From a virus, in the IMG/VR virus record IMGVR_UViG_3300009285_005270, positions 1-42,364 of that record: a stretch of 42,364 nt of DNA; one strand, given 5' to 3'. Below the pieces are notes generated by a model. It made no database searches and was not told the origin of the DNA. It saw only the letters and a program-made list of their open reading frames with translations. Shown here one piece after another: positions 26,282 through 33,109 of the stretch; within the stretch, counting starts at the first letter, position 1; each line of letters opens with the position of its first letter. Made by a program: the position numbers and the translations under genes.

Positions 26282-27675
26282 GTTCTTTCGTAAGGATCGT
26301 CATTTGGTGCCGATGATTGGCTACTCGATGATTGTCCTGAAATAATTATATCCTTAAATGCTACCGCAAATCCCCTGAAAGCATCAGAACCATGAGAAGA
26401 CCAATCATGCTCTGGGTGCGCTCTATATACTTGATTCTTTTCATCCCACTCTTTGTGGTAACTCATCAAAGCATCCCAACCTCTCTCTGTTTTTTCTAAA
26501 TCAAACCAACATCGATTCAAAATATTTCTCACTGCCTGTATTCCGTCCTCAACCGGGATCATCGGTATTACTTCAAATTCAATTCCCAAACTCTTGGCCA
26601 CTTCCAACCGGCTCTTGCCAGTACCCAACTCCCGGACCTTGATATCGTGAGGCGCATAATGTTTTCGATAGATATAAGGCTTCTTCCCCAATGCTTGAAT
26701 ATAATAATTAATTCCCTCCCCATTATCTTCCATATAATCAATCAAATGAACCTCCTTACCCACCACCTGCACAAACCAAATCGTCATTGAATCATCAATA
26801 CCCAAATCCCAATAAGTATCAACCAAACCATTCATGTCGTAAGGAACCGCAGTATGCCGGCCATCCTCGTCAGCTTTCAATAGTTGTTGCGCATAATAAG
26901 AACCTTGAATTGGGACATCAAAACTGCACATATACTCCTGCTGATAAAGCGCGTCATTCCCATCCTTCCTAATAATCTCTTCTCTTTCCTGTCCCAAAAT
27001 CTTAGGATCAATAGCCTTAGTATCTTCAACCGTCAACACCTCCGAATACCATACTTTGGGAAATGCCCTCGCCGTCTGCAATGTCGTCCATCCGTGATTC
27101 TTCCCTCTTGGGGTATAGTCAAATACCGCCCACCCCCCATTCTCTGCCAAAATAGGTCTCATAAAATCCCATGCGGCCGGATTTTGCAGTGGCCACTCGG
27201 AAAACACACAACCAACAGGATTAGTACCCACAATAGAATCAATGTTGTCAGTTCCAATTACTTGAAATAACGATCCGGGTATCTTATCTCCGGCCTTATG
27301 GCGTTCCAATTCTTCTGAACTCATTAAAGTTGTTGGCTTTTTTACTTCAATCAGCATTTCCGTGTTGTCTGTTCTGATCCTCAATCCTTGGGGTATATGA
27401 TCGGTAAACTTAAAGCCATCGCGATCCCGGCCATTCCAAATTATTTTCTTACCCTGTTTATAACTAGGAAGAAAGTAGTAGTAGCCACCAATTCGCTCAA
27501 ACATTTCTTTGGCCATGTAGTTGATGAACACCTTATCCTTTCCAGAACGCCGGTGCCAAACACTCACCACCCTCTTAAATCCGTTATCTAGCGCCTGTAG
27601 AACAGGCTTTTGGTACCACCGTGCAGTAAAGTTGTAGGGCAAATCAATTTTCCGGTTTAGGTCCAGTTCCGCCAT
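26278..27675 (-). CDS. terL: Terminase large subunit (TerL)
   Basis: This is a 465-residue packaging ATPase-nuclease. The ATPase half shows a Walker A variant W40-H-R-R-S-G-K-D47 and a Walker B CVFSE with catalytic E160. The C-terminal RNase H-like nuclease has the acidic residues D290 (TYWDLGIDDS), D344 (APHDIKV) and D431 (SHGSDAF). The R-R-S-G-K-D form of Walker A is common in podovirus-type terminases. It works with TerS and the portal to cut and pump DNA into proheads. It overlaps TerS by 32 bases, an arrangement common in packaging modules. Confidence 0.95.
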   Translation of the reverse strand: MAELDLNRKIDLPYNFTARWYQKPVLQALDNGFKRVVSVWHRRSGKDKVFINYMAKEMFERIGGYYYFLPSYKQGKKIIWNGRDRDGFKFTDHIPQGLRIRTDNTEMLIEVKKPTTLMSSEELERHKAGDKIPGSLFQVIGTDNIDSIVGTNPVGCVFSEWPLQNPAAWDFMRPILAENGGWAVFDYTPRGKNHGWTTLQTARAFPKVWYSEVLTVEDTKAIDPKILGQEREEIIRKDGNDALYQQEYMCSFDVPIQGSYYAQQLLKADEDGRHTAVPYDMNGLVDTYWDLGIDDSMTIWFVQVVGKEVHLIDYMEDNGEGINYYIQALGKKPYIYRKHYAPHDIKVRELGTGKSRLEVAKSLGIEFEVIPMIPVEDGIQAVRNILNRCWFDLEKTERGWDALMSYHKEWDEKNQVYRAHPEHDWSSHGSDAFRGFAVAFKDIIISGQSSSSQSSAPNDDPYERT

Positions 27676-28177
27676 AATCTTTTACCCTGATAACTTCTAA
27701 TTGACCACCCAAGTCTACCTTTTGTTTTTCCGGAGCGTATGATCCTTTCAATTTGTAAGCCAAGTCTAATGCTACTTTGATGTTTCCACCGATAGGTACG
27801 GTATACCAAAGCTCAACCATTTTTTTGACCTTGACATCTCTCAAAAGTTTAATAAGTCTTCCGTTGGACATTGTGACGACTCGCTTTATTTCGGTGTCGG
27901 TTAGGTCAGGATTAACAAAGGTGTGTCTCATTCTTCGGGAATTGAGGAGCAGTTTGTGAGCCTGAACTAGTTTTTTGTCTGGTATTAAATCACCGATCTT
28001 TGACACTTCTTCTTGAAAGCCCTTAGTCCCAGTAACGATCTTTGGTTTTCTAGCCACTGATTCTGAATACCCAGCATCTCTTAAAATCTTTGCCATCGAT
28101 ACATTTTTCTGTCCCTTATATTTGCGGAGTATTTCAGATATTCTACTTACCGCGATTATCTGTCTGTTTGTTGCCAT
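27644..28177 (-). CDS. terS: Probable terminase small subunit (TerS)
   Basis: A 177-residue basic, helical protein whose N-terminus carries a helix-turn-helix-like segment (VSMAKILRDAGYSESVARKP, residues 26-45). Immediate overlap with TerL and the length make it the DNA-recognition subunit of the terminase. The central part is helical (LVQAHKLLLNSRRM), and the C-terminal tail GGTGPKPEN would contact TerL. The upstream leader at 28178-28313 holds a motif shared with the capsid leader. Confidence 0.85.
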   Translation of the reverse strand: MATNRQIIAVSRISEILRKYKGQKNVSMAKILRDAGYSESVARKPKIVTGTKGFQEEVSKIGDLIPDKKLVQAHKLLLNSRRMRHTFVNPDLTDTEIKRVVTMSNGRLIKLLRDVKVKKMVELWYTVPIGGNIKVALDLAYKLKGSYAPEKQKVDLGGQLEVIRVKDYGGTGPKPEN

Positions 28178-28313
28178 ACTAGTTTTCGGTTTTTCCGTTT
28201 AACTAAAATAATAATAGCAGATAAGAAAACAAAGGTATAACCACTACCCTTCCACTAAAATCATTAACCGTAGGGCATTACAGTAAGACCTATATTATTA
28301 AATTAGCCCTAAT
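28178..28313 (-). promoter_or_regulatory. Non-coding leader of the terminase operon
   Basis: No gene is visible in this gap. At 28186-28199 the plus strand reads TCGGTTTTTCCGTT, identical to 21678-21691 in the capsid leader, and CTAGTTTTC (28179-28187) also recurs there (21702-21710). No strong -35/-10 pair is seen. The repeated leader motif may be a regulator site or an RNA element. Ordinary chance similarity in AT-rich DNA cannot be excluded. Confidence 0.35.
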
Positions 28314-28724
28314 CTACCGTTTTAACTCTTTTTCAATCACTTCCATTACATCATCCAAACTATCAGTCCAAAAAGCCAAACCACCATTATCATTTATATT
28401 TTTAATAAATTCTAATTGCGCCGGTGTTGGTTTGCCACCGGGTCGTTTTACTTCGATCGCCAAAAACTTACCTCCCGGTAAAATACCCAAAATATCTGAT
28501 ATGCCAATGAGTCCAGTCGGTATAAAACTACCATTTTCTTTCTTAATTCCTACATTATTTACCTTCCAATGGAATATCTGGTTGAGCGAAAGGTAATCGA
28601 GGATTGATTTTTGCACTTCCTTCTCTAAAACATTTCCACTCGCAGAATTGAATCTAATCTTGGCCGGTCCTCTTTTCTTACTCTTGAGCAATTTTTGATA
28701 ATTGGCCGCGGACATTTGAATCAT
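28314..28724 (-). CDS. VRR-NUC (PD-(D/E)XK) nuclease
   Basis: A 136-residue single-domain nuclease of the VRR-NUC type. D77 lies in GISDILGIL, and E91-V-K93 (FLAIEVKRPGG) forms the E-x-K of the PD-(D/E)XK core, followed by the PTPAQLEFI helix; E34/E36 may supply the first acidic residue. Phage VRR-NUC proteins act on branched or flapped DNA in replication or packaging. It sits next to the terminase genes. A start three codons in (28715) is possible. Its ATG overlaps the upstream small gene by ATGA. Confidence 0.9.
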   Translation of the reverse strand: MIQMSAANYQKLLKSKKRGPAKIRFNSASGNVLEKEVQKSILDYLSLNQIFHWKVNNVGIKKENGSFIPTGLIGISDILGILPGGKFLAIEVKRPGGKPTPAQLEFIKNINDNGGLAFWTDSLDDVMEVIEKELKR

Positions 28725-28882
28725 TTTATTATCTTATTCTTTCCATTAACCATAAATTTTTTACCCATCTCATTAAACAATCTCACGCTTCTTATTTTTA
28801 AGTATTCAATTTTACCCAATAACTTAATTAATTTAGTTTCATCTTTCACAGTGGACTTGTCGACATCGAAGTCGAGTAACAC
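28721..28882 (-). CDS. Small basic protein with GTG start, 53 aa
   Basis: The frame is open from a TAG at 28901-28903 to TGA at 28721-28723. The first usable start is GTG at 28882 (reads LLDFDVDKSTVKDETK after the initiator); a second GTG is at 28849. The C-terminus is helical and basic (KIRSVRLFNEMGKKFM). Its TGA overlaps the nuclease ATG as ATGA, which is the main evidence that it is translated. The true N-terminus may lie upstream across a frame change; see the finding for 28904-29212. Confidence 0.5.
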   Translation of the reverse strand: MLLDFDVDKSTVKDETKLIKLLGKIEYLKIRSVRLFNEMGKKFMVNGKNKIIK

Positions 28883-28903
28883 AACCTTTGTAGGGTTGGT
28901 CTA

Positions 28904-29212
28904 AACCTATCAAGCCCATTTGCCAACTACCTTTTGCTATATCGGTTGGCGCGACGGATGCCACACACAAGGCTCTGGGCTAGATCACTCGATACTAAAG
29001 TGCTAGCAGTGCCATATCTGTAAGCCGGCTAATTGAAGTATCGGCACGAAGTGGATGGAACGGAATCGAACCGCCGCCGGTTGGTAAAGCAACCTGCATA
29101 CCAATTACCATCCATAACAGGAGGATACAACTACAAACATGTTGCCAGATTGTAAAAGTATCCGCAAGTTCAAGCAACAAAGTATAGTTGAGCTTGATCT
29201 TTATCCTGTTAT
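28904..29212 (-). ncRNA. Candidate structured RNA region with no convincing gene
   Basis: The stretch is less AT-rich than its surroundings and folds into consecutive helices. A 9-bp closing stem 29114-29122/29204-29212 encloses two hairpins (29123-29163 with GGATAC/GTATCC, and 29171-29196 with CAAG-CAAC arms). A tRNA-like element lies at 29052-29114. Hairpins follow at 29009-29047 (GTGCC/GGCAC), 28979-29007 (GCTAG plus CACT arms) and 28922-28950 (GCCAAC/GTTGGC). The orientation is assumed minus from the tRNA-like part. It could also be degraded coding sequence, because one minus frame is open except for two TAG codons. Confidence 0.4.
29052..29114 (-). tRNA. tRNA-like element, anticodon unclear, probably degenerate
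   Basis: On the minus strand a 7-bp acceptor-like stem TGGATGG/CCATCCA is perfect, the T arm has the consensus GGTTCGATTCC, and a D-loop-like TAATTGGTA follows the acceptor. The anticodon stem GGTTG/CAACC leaves a six-base loop, CTTTAC, instead of seven, and the variable region is three bases, giving only 63 nt. UUU or UUA are the possible anticodon readings. It may be decayed, or a tRNA mimic inside a larger RNA. Confidence 0.4.
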
Positions 29213-29481
29213 CTAAATCTATACCCCTCAACCCACTGTTTCAAGACATCAGAAGAGGCTTGTTTGGCCTCGGTCTCTACTCTCCTATACCCTTCGGAGA
29301 ATAGTTTAACCTCTACCGGGTGGGTAGCTGCAAAACGGATCGATTCATTAGTCGACACCGGCACAATTATGCCAATCAAAATCAAATTAAGAATAAGACT
29401 CGCAATCAAGAGCTTACTTACACTCTTTTTTAGAGCTACCAGCTTTTCTTTTTCCGGCATATCGGTTTCTATCCTTGGCAT
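29209..29481 (-). CDS. Single-pass membrane protein, 90 aa
   Basis: A GGAGG ribosome site nine bases before ATG at 29481 fixes the start. The layout is a short cytoplasmic head (MPRIETDMPEKEKLVALKK), one transmembrane helix at about residues 22-42 (LLIASLILNLILIGIIVPV) and a soluble helical C-terminus (KLFSEGYRRVETEAKQAS). No family is recognised. Its stop overlaps the closing stem of the structured region downstream. Confidence 0.65.
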   Translation of the reverse strand: MPRIETDMPEKEKLVALKKSVSKLLIASLILNLILIGIIVPVSTNESIRFAATHPVEVKLFSEGYRRVETEAKQASSDVLKQWVEGYRFR

Positions 29482-29553
29482 TTAATTTTTCCTCCTGCTT
29501 AAATAAATAATAAAAAAGTAATAATAACCCTATGAGACCGATAAAATATAAAA

Positions 29554-29727
29554 TTAGTATGATAAAGCTAATCTATTAATTTTATCCTGCAAGGTAATCA
29601 TCTGATTTCTTTTAAGGTTGTTTCTTTCAATTACCTTGCCCGCATCTTTATCCATCAACTCACACAACGCCTCATAAAGTAATCCCAGTTCTCCTCTAGT
29701 TATGACTACTTTGATCTTGTCGTCCAT
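29554..29727 (-). CDS. Small hypothetical protein, 57 aa
   Basis: ATG at 29727 to TAA at 29554. The translation begins MDDKIKVVITRGELGLLYEA and is helical throughout (LMDKDAGKVIERNNLKRNQM). It starts two bases after the preceding 52-aa gene stops, in the same compact operon. Function is unknown. A DNA- or protein-binding helix bundle is possible. Confidence 0.6.
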   Translation of the reverse strand: MDDKIKVVITRGELGLLYEALCELMDKDAGKVIERNNLKRNQMITLQDKINRLALSY

Positions 29728-29729
29728 AA

Positions 29730-29888
29730 TTATTCCCTATCCATGTCGTTTCTACTTACCTTGGCCGTTTTAGAAACGAGCTTGATAGTCTCCATCAAAT
29801 AACCAATAAGCGATTCAACTACCAGCTTGTCTTTGATGTTAGCTCGGACATCAAGCATGTAGATTTTACTGTACTTTTTTGCTGACAT
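29730..29888 (-). CDS. Small hypothetical protein, 52 aa
   Basis: A GGAGGT ribosome-binding site lies six bases before ATG at 29888, inside the end of the upstream gene. The protein begins MSAKKYSKIYMLDVRANIKD and ends SRNDMDRE, largely helical and charged. Overlap with the upstream stop and the two-base gap to the next gene show tight coupling. No family is recognised. Confidence 0.65.
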   Translation of the reverse strand: MSAKKYSKIYMLDVRANIKDKLVVESLIGYLMETIKLVSKTAKVSRNDMDRE

Positions 29889-30171
29889 TTGTACCTCCTA
29901 AATTATTAAATTTTTCTCCTTTTAATTTATAGTCATTAATTCTTAACTTAACTACTTCTGCCAACACATCCCCCGTTAATTTTAGTGGTATCGTGATTCC
30001 GTAACACATAAGGATGTAACTATTTAATTTAACTAACGAGTTTACAATACCTGCATATACCGGTGCCTCGGAATTAATCATACTCTCCAATATTTTAGCC
30101 ATTTTATCGTCTTTCTCTACACCAAACGCCGAAGAGATTTTAACCCTAATATACTTATTTACTTTTTTCAC
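29866..30171 (-). CDS. Hypothetical protein with GTG start, 101 aa
   Basis: The initiator is GTG at 30171, one base after the RtcB stop, with AAAGGGG just upstream as ribosome site. The protein begins with a basic strand (KKVNKYIRVKISSAFGVEKD) and continues as a mixed alpha/beta domain. No motif is recognised. Coupling to RtcB hints at a related role in RNA metabolism, but this is only context. Confidence 0.6.
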   Translation of the reverse strand: MKKVNKYIRVKISSAFGVEKDDKMAKILESMINSEAPVYAGIVNSLVKLNSYILMCYGITIPLKLTGDVLAEVVKLRINDYKLKGEKFNNLGGTNVSKKVQ

Positions 30172-30172
30172 A

Positions 30173-31381
30173 TTACCCCTTTATTACCGCCAGTGGCTTA
30201 AGACTGACTAAAATTTTAACCAAGTCCTCTTGATTCTTCATAACAACATCAATATCTTTATATGCTCCGGGTGCTTCCTGCAAATCGTCTGCAACCCTTG
30301 GCGCGCCTAATATACCATCCATTTTCTTTTGCTCTCCCTCTAGTGATAAAGTTCTAATTGCTTCCTTTCTTCCCATTCTCCGACCGGCACCATGACTACA
30401 TGACATATACGATTCTCTATTACCCAAACCCTCGACAATATATGAGCTAGTACCCATTGATCCGGGGATGATTCCAATTAATCCCTCAGTAGCTTTAGTC
30501 GCTCCCTTTCTATGGACCATAACATTTTCTCCAAAGTGGTTTTCCATTGCGGCGTAATTATGAGCAATATTAATCATATTCTCCATGTTAAATCCCTCCG
30601 ATAGTTTCGATTCAAAAACGCTGCTAAAAACATCTAGGACCCGATTCATCATCAATTTTCTATTAGCCAAAGCAAACTCCACACAATAATTCATTTCTTT
30701 TATGTAGTTCTGTCCCTCTTCACTATCAATCGGTAAGAACGCCAAACCATCTTCACCAACAAACTTAGGAATGTTGGAATACCATTTGAGGTTTAATTTT
30801 TGAGCCAGATCATTGTAATGTTTGGCCACTTGGAATCCTAAGTTACGCGATCCAGAATGAATCATTATCCAGATATGACCATCATCCCCTTTTTGAATCT
30901 CAATAAAATGATTGCCGCCACCAAGAGTACCTATTTGAGTTTCAGCATTTTCATATTCGCGAGATATTACAGATTCATCCGCATTTCTAAACTCCATCCA
31001 CGGAAATTTACCATCAATAAATCCCGGCATTAGTTTTTCGTCTTGAGGTTTATTGTGATGAGCAAATCCTACCGGGACAACCCTTCGGATCTCACCCATG
31101 ATCTTTTTTAATTGATCTTGGGTTATCTCCGTGAGGCTTGTCTTGACTGCACACATACCACATCCGATATCTACCCCTACCGCATTAGGAACTATCACGC
31201 CACGAGTCGCTAGTATGCCACCAACAGGCATTCCATACCCTTGGTGACAGTCCGGCATGGCACATACCCACTTATAGGTAAAAGGTAGATTGGCGATCGC
31301 TTTGAGTTGGACCATTGCCCCATCCTCAATTTCATCTAACCACATTTTTATTGGTACAGCTTCGGTATTAATTACTTTCAT
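30173..31381 (-). CDS. rtcB: RtcB-family RNA ligase, 402 aa
   Basis: A full-length GTP- and Mn-dependent RNA ligase that joins 2',3'-cyclic-phosphate or 3'-phosphate ends to 5'-OH ends. Metal ligands D71 and C74 (VGVDIGCGM), H158 (GGGNHF), H175 (MIHSGSR) and H274 (IAHNYAAME) are present, as is H330 (SCSHGAGRRMG), equivalent to the guanylylated histidine of E. coli RtcB. All key residues are intact, so activity is expected. Its start overlaps the 57-aa gene by ATGA. Phage RtcB can repair host or phage tRNAs cut by defence ribonucleases, in keeping with the tRNA genes in this genome. No Archease is seen nearby. Confidence 0.95.
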   Translation of the reverse strand: MKVINTEAVPIKMWLDEIEDGAMVQLKAIANLPFTYKWVCAMPDCHQGYGMPVGGILATRGVIVPNAVGVDIGCGMCAVKTSLTEITQDQLKKIMGEIRRVVPVGFAHHNKPQDEKLMPGFIDGKFPWMEFRNADESVISREYENAETQIGTLGGGNHFIEIQKGDDGHIWIMIHSGSRNLGFQVAKHYNDLAQKLNLKWYSNIPKFVGEDGLAFLPIDSEEGQNYIKEMNYCVEFALANRKLMMNRVLDVFSSVFESKLSEGFNMENMINIAHNYAAMENHFGENVMVHRKGATKATEGLIGIIPGSMGTSSYIVEGLGNRESYMSCSHGAGRRMGRKEAIRTLSLEGEQKKMDGILGAPRVADDLQEAPGAYKDIDVVMKNQEDLVKILVSLKPLAVIKG

Positions 31382-31551
31382 TTATTATCCTCCGCCAACA
31401 TTCTAATAAAGCAATTACCTAAACCAAAAGACCAGTGACGATACTCCCCCACCTCTGACGCTATCCTAATTCCAATCCGGCCAGCCTTATCAACCATCAA
31501 CATCACCGGACCGTGCTTTGCAATTACTGCCCCTACTAATTTTGTTATCAT
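31378..31551 (-). CDS. Small hypothetical protein upstream of RtcB, 57 aa
   Basis: AAGGTGG precedes ATG at 31551. The protein begins MITKLVGAVIAKHGPVMLMV and continues DKAGRIGIRIASEVGEYRHW, a compact beta-rich pattern. Its TGA overlaps the RtcB ATG, so it is translated with the ligase. It could be an accessory to RtcB, though nothing specific supports this beyond coupling. Confidence 0.65.
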   Translation of the reverse strand: MITKLVGAVIAKHGPVMLMVDKAGRIGIRIASEVGEYRHWSFGLGNCFIRMLAEDNK

Positions 31552-31576
31552 ATCCACCTTTTTTTGAATAATTAAT

Positions 31577-32146
31577 TTATTTAATAACTGCTAAATATTC
31601 CTTACCATCTAAAATGACTTTTACCTCTTTGCCAGATAGACCAACATTTTCTTTCTTTTCTTCCGGTAACCCCAATTCAACCAATTTTCCATAACAAACT
31701 TCACCCTTTTCCAACTTTCCACATTCTATCTGTAACTCCTCTTCTGTTGGTTTTCTCCACAAACATAAACCGGCAAATATCCTCAATGAAATATTTAATC
31801 CTAACTTACAAACAATGCCCCATCCGGCTTCAATGCCCGATCCGGCTTTAATGCCCTCTCCGGCTTTAATGCCCTCTCCGGCTTTAATGCCCGATCCGGC
31901 TTTAATGCCCGATCCGGCTTCAATGCCCCATCCGGCTTCAATGCCCGATCCGGCTTCAATGCCCGATCCGGCTTTGGCAAAAATATATCCGGAAACCTTA
32001 ACACTACCCCCAAATCTTACATATCCCAAATTTTCTTCTATCTCTATGTTCCCTTGAAAATCAGATACATCCTCTTTTCCAATATATTCTTTCCAATAAT
32101 TATCAGTATCCTTAATGTCTTTACTAGTTATGACCAATGTTTTCAT
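31577..32146 (-). CDS. Hexapeptide-repeat protein (left-handed beta-helix type), 189 aa
   Basis: Residues about 59-112 consist of nine nearly perfect hexapeptides of form A-G-(S/W/E)-G-I-(E/K/V), preceded by related strands (GYVRFGGSVKVSGYIFAKAG) and followed by LGLNISLRIFAGLCLW. The period of six with Ile facing inward suggests a small beta-helix in which polar S/E/W and E/K positions face solvent. The N-terminus (MKTLVITSKDIKDTDNYW) and the C-terminal 70 residues are ordinary globular sequence. Protein-binding or DNA-mimic roles are conceivable; no function is known to me. Confidence 0.75.
   Translation of the reverse strand: MKTLVITSKDIKDTDNYWKEYIGKEDVSDFQGNIEIEENLGYVRFGGSVKVSGYIFAKAGSGIEAGSGIEAGWGIEAGSGIKAGSGIKAGEGIKAGEGIKAGSGIEAGWGIVCKLGLNISLRIFAGLCLWRKPTEEELQIECGKLEKGEVCYGKLVELGLPEEKKENVGLSGKEVKVILDGKEYLAVIK
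31813..31974 (-). repeat. Nine tandem 18-bp repeats inside the hexapeptide gene
   Basis: Nine consecutive in-frame 18-bp units are seen on the plus strand, each reading AATGCCC-NNT-CCGGCTT-(C/T). Only positions 8-9 and 18 vary, so nucleotide identity is much higher than the amino-acid pattern requires. This suggests recent expansion by slippage or unequal recombination, and copy number may vary. It is not a CRISPR array: there are no spacers and the unit is coding. Confidence 0.85.
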
Positions 32147-32158
32147 TTTGTTTTTAAT

Positions 32159-32296
32159 TTATAACTTTTTCTTATCCTCGTGCCAATCAAATGATTTACA
32201 GTTTGGACACTCCTTGGGTTGCTCTACCCTTGGACTCCACTCGTAGCCACACTTGTTGCATTTAACTGAATGTATTTTGATTTTCTTGTTTGTCAT
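32159..32296 (-). CDS. Small zinc-ribbon protein, 45 aa
   Basis: ATG at 32296 to TAA at 32159. Two knuckles, C13-x-x-C16 (KCNKCGYEW) and C30-x-x-C33 (ECPNCKSF), make a rubredoxin-like zinc ribbon of the kind often found in phage early proteins. The N-terminus MTNKKIKIHSV and the C-terminus HEDKKKL are basic. Nucleic-acid or protein interaction is likely, with no specific target visible. It lies between two genes of the compact early operon. Confidence 0.75.
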   Translation of the reverse strand: MTNKKIKIHSVKCNKCGYEWSPRVEQPKECPNCKSFDWHEDKKKL

Positions 32297-32320
32297 ATCT
32301 TTATTATCATAATATAATTA

Positions 32321-32719
32321 TTAATCTTTTGTCAAGGGGTGAATTTCAGTATCAACATTTAGGTTTGAGTATCTTCTAAATTTAATTAATTGAGATTTTG
32401 GCTTTCGATACACCGGCTCTTTAATCACCTTCGTACCAATTCTGAACAACCTAACCCACCTAAAACTTAAAAGAATACCCTCAAAATCTACTCCCATATC
32501 TGAATAGTCGTAATGTCTTTCTATCACCGGGACCGGAACCATCAAGTATCTTGGTACTCTTACATCCTTGTACCCAACTACTTTGCCAAAAAATAAATGA
32601 TCCATGTGATAACTAACCACCTCCATAAACTTTTTATTATAGAAGTCCGTGACATTTGCCATTCTCTCCACGCTGTTTTCTAGCTCGATCTTTCCCATTG
32701 TTTCATTTTTCCTTATCAT
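32321..32719 (-). CDS. Hypothetical early protein, 132 aa
   Basis: The protein begins MIRKNETMGKIELENSVER. An in-frame ATG seven codons in (32698) is also possible, but the ribosome-like AAGGGTG ten bases before 32719 favours the first. It has an alpha/beta character with a basic C-terminal part (YRKPKSQLIKFRRYS). No family is recognised. Confidence 0.6.
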   Translation of the reverse strand: MIRKNETMGKIELENSVERMANVTDFYNKKFMEVVSYHMDHLFFGKVVGYKDVRVPRYLMVPVPVIERHYDYSDMGVDFEGILLSFRWVRLFRIGTKVIKEPVYRKPKSQLIKFRRYSNLNVDTEIHPLTKD

Positions 32720-32721
32720 TA

Positions 32722-32886
32722 TTATTTTTCACCCTTAATTCCAACCTTTAACAACTCTTCCGTCCTCAACATCACGGCATGCCTCTTTTTAGCATCCATT
32801 TCATTCCACCCATCGATCAACATCTTTTTGAGTAGGTGGAACTTTTTAGCATACTTAGCTATTTTCTTTATTTGTTTTTGTCCCAT
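32722..32886 (-). CDS. Small basic helical protein, 54 aa
   Basis: The start MGQKQIKKIAKYAKKFH at 32886 is chosen because it follows the upstream stop (32888) directly; the longer frame would overlap that gene by 35 bases. The sequence is a run of basic amphipathic helices (LLKKMLIDGWNEM, KRHAVMLRTEELL). Nucleic-acid binding is possible. No family is recognised. Confidence 0.55.
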   Translation of the reverse strand: MGQKQIKKIAKYAKKFHLLKKMLIDGWNEMDAKKRHAVMLRTEELLKVGIKGEK

Positions 32887-32887
32887 A

Positions 32888-33088
32888 TTAGATGCTTGAA
32901 TGTAAATAGTTGAGCAATTCACTCAATACCTGAATAGCATCGATCGAATTATATTTCTTTTCCGAAGTAACCATCCACTCAACCGGTCTCTTGGTACTTG
33001 ATAAGGGATCCGAATAATTATCCTGATTCTTATCAGCCATCTCTCTGATTGTAATATCGAACTCTACTTTTTGCGGTATTCTACTCAT
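32888..33088 (-). CDS. Hypothetical protein, 66 aa
   Basis: The translation begins MSRIPQKVEFDITIREMADK, with a strand-like N-terminus, a polar middle and a helical end (AIQVLSELLNYLHSSI). It is in the chain of small early genes with gaps of 1-22 bases. No motif is recognised. Confidence 0.6.
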   Translation of the reverse strand: MSRIPQKVEFDITIREMADKNQDNYSDPLSSTKRPVEWMVTSEKKYNSIDAIQVLSELLNYLHSSI

Positions 33089-33109
33089 TTTTATCTTTAA
33101 TTAATAACT

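Noticed and set aside
28853-28917. Second tRNA-like fold (7-bp acceptor, anticodon loop CTACAAA)
   Set aside because: Its T loop has six bases, the D arm is nearly absent, and its 3-prime half is coding sequence of the 53-aa gene, so the pairing is probably coincidental.
28995-29231. TTG-initiated 78-residue frame across the structured region
   Set aside because: It has no ribosome site, starts inside another gene and covers the tRNA-like fold. It is kept only as part of the broken-gene hypothesis.
29414-29572. 52-residue transmembrane frame with ATT as only start
   Set aside because: There is no ATG, GTG or TTG, and it overlaps two better-supported genes. The topology is suggestive but insufficient.
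31813-31974. CRISPR-like array
   Set aside because: The units are directly adjacent without spacers and encode hexapeptides in frame.
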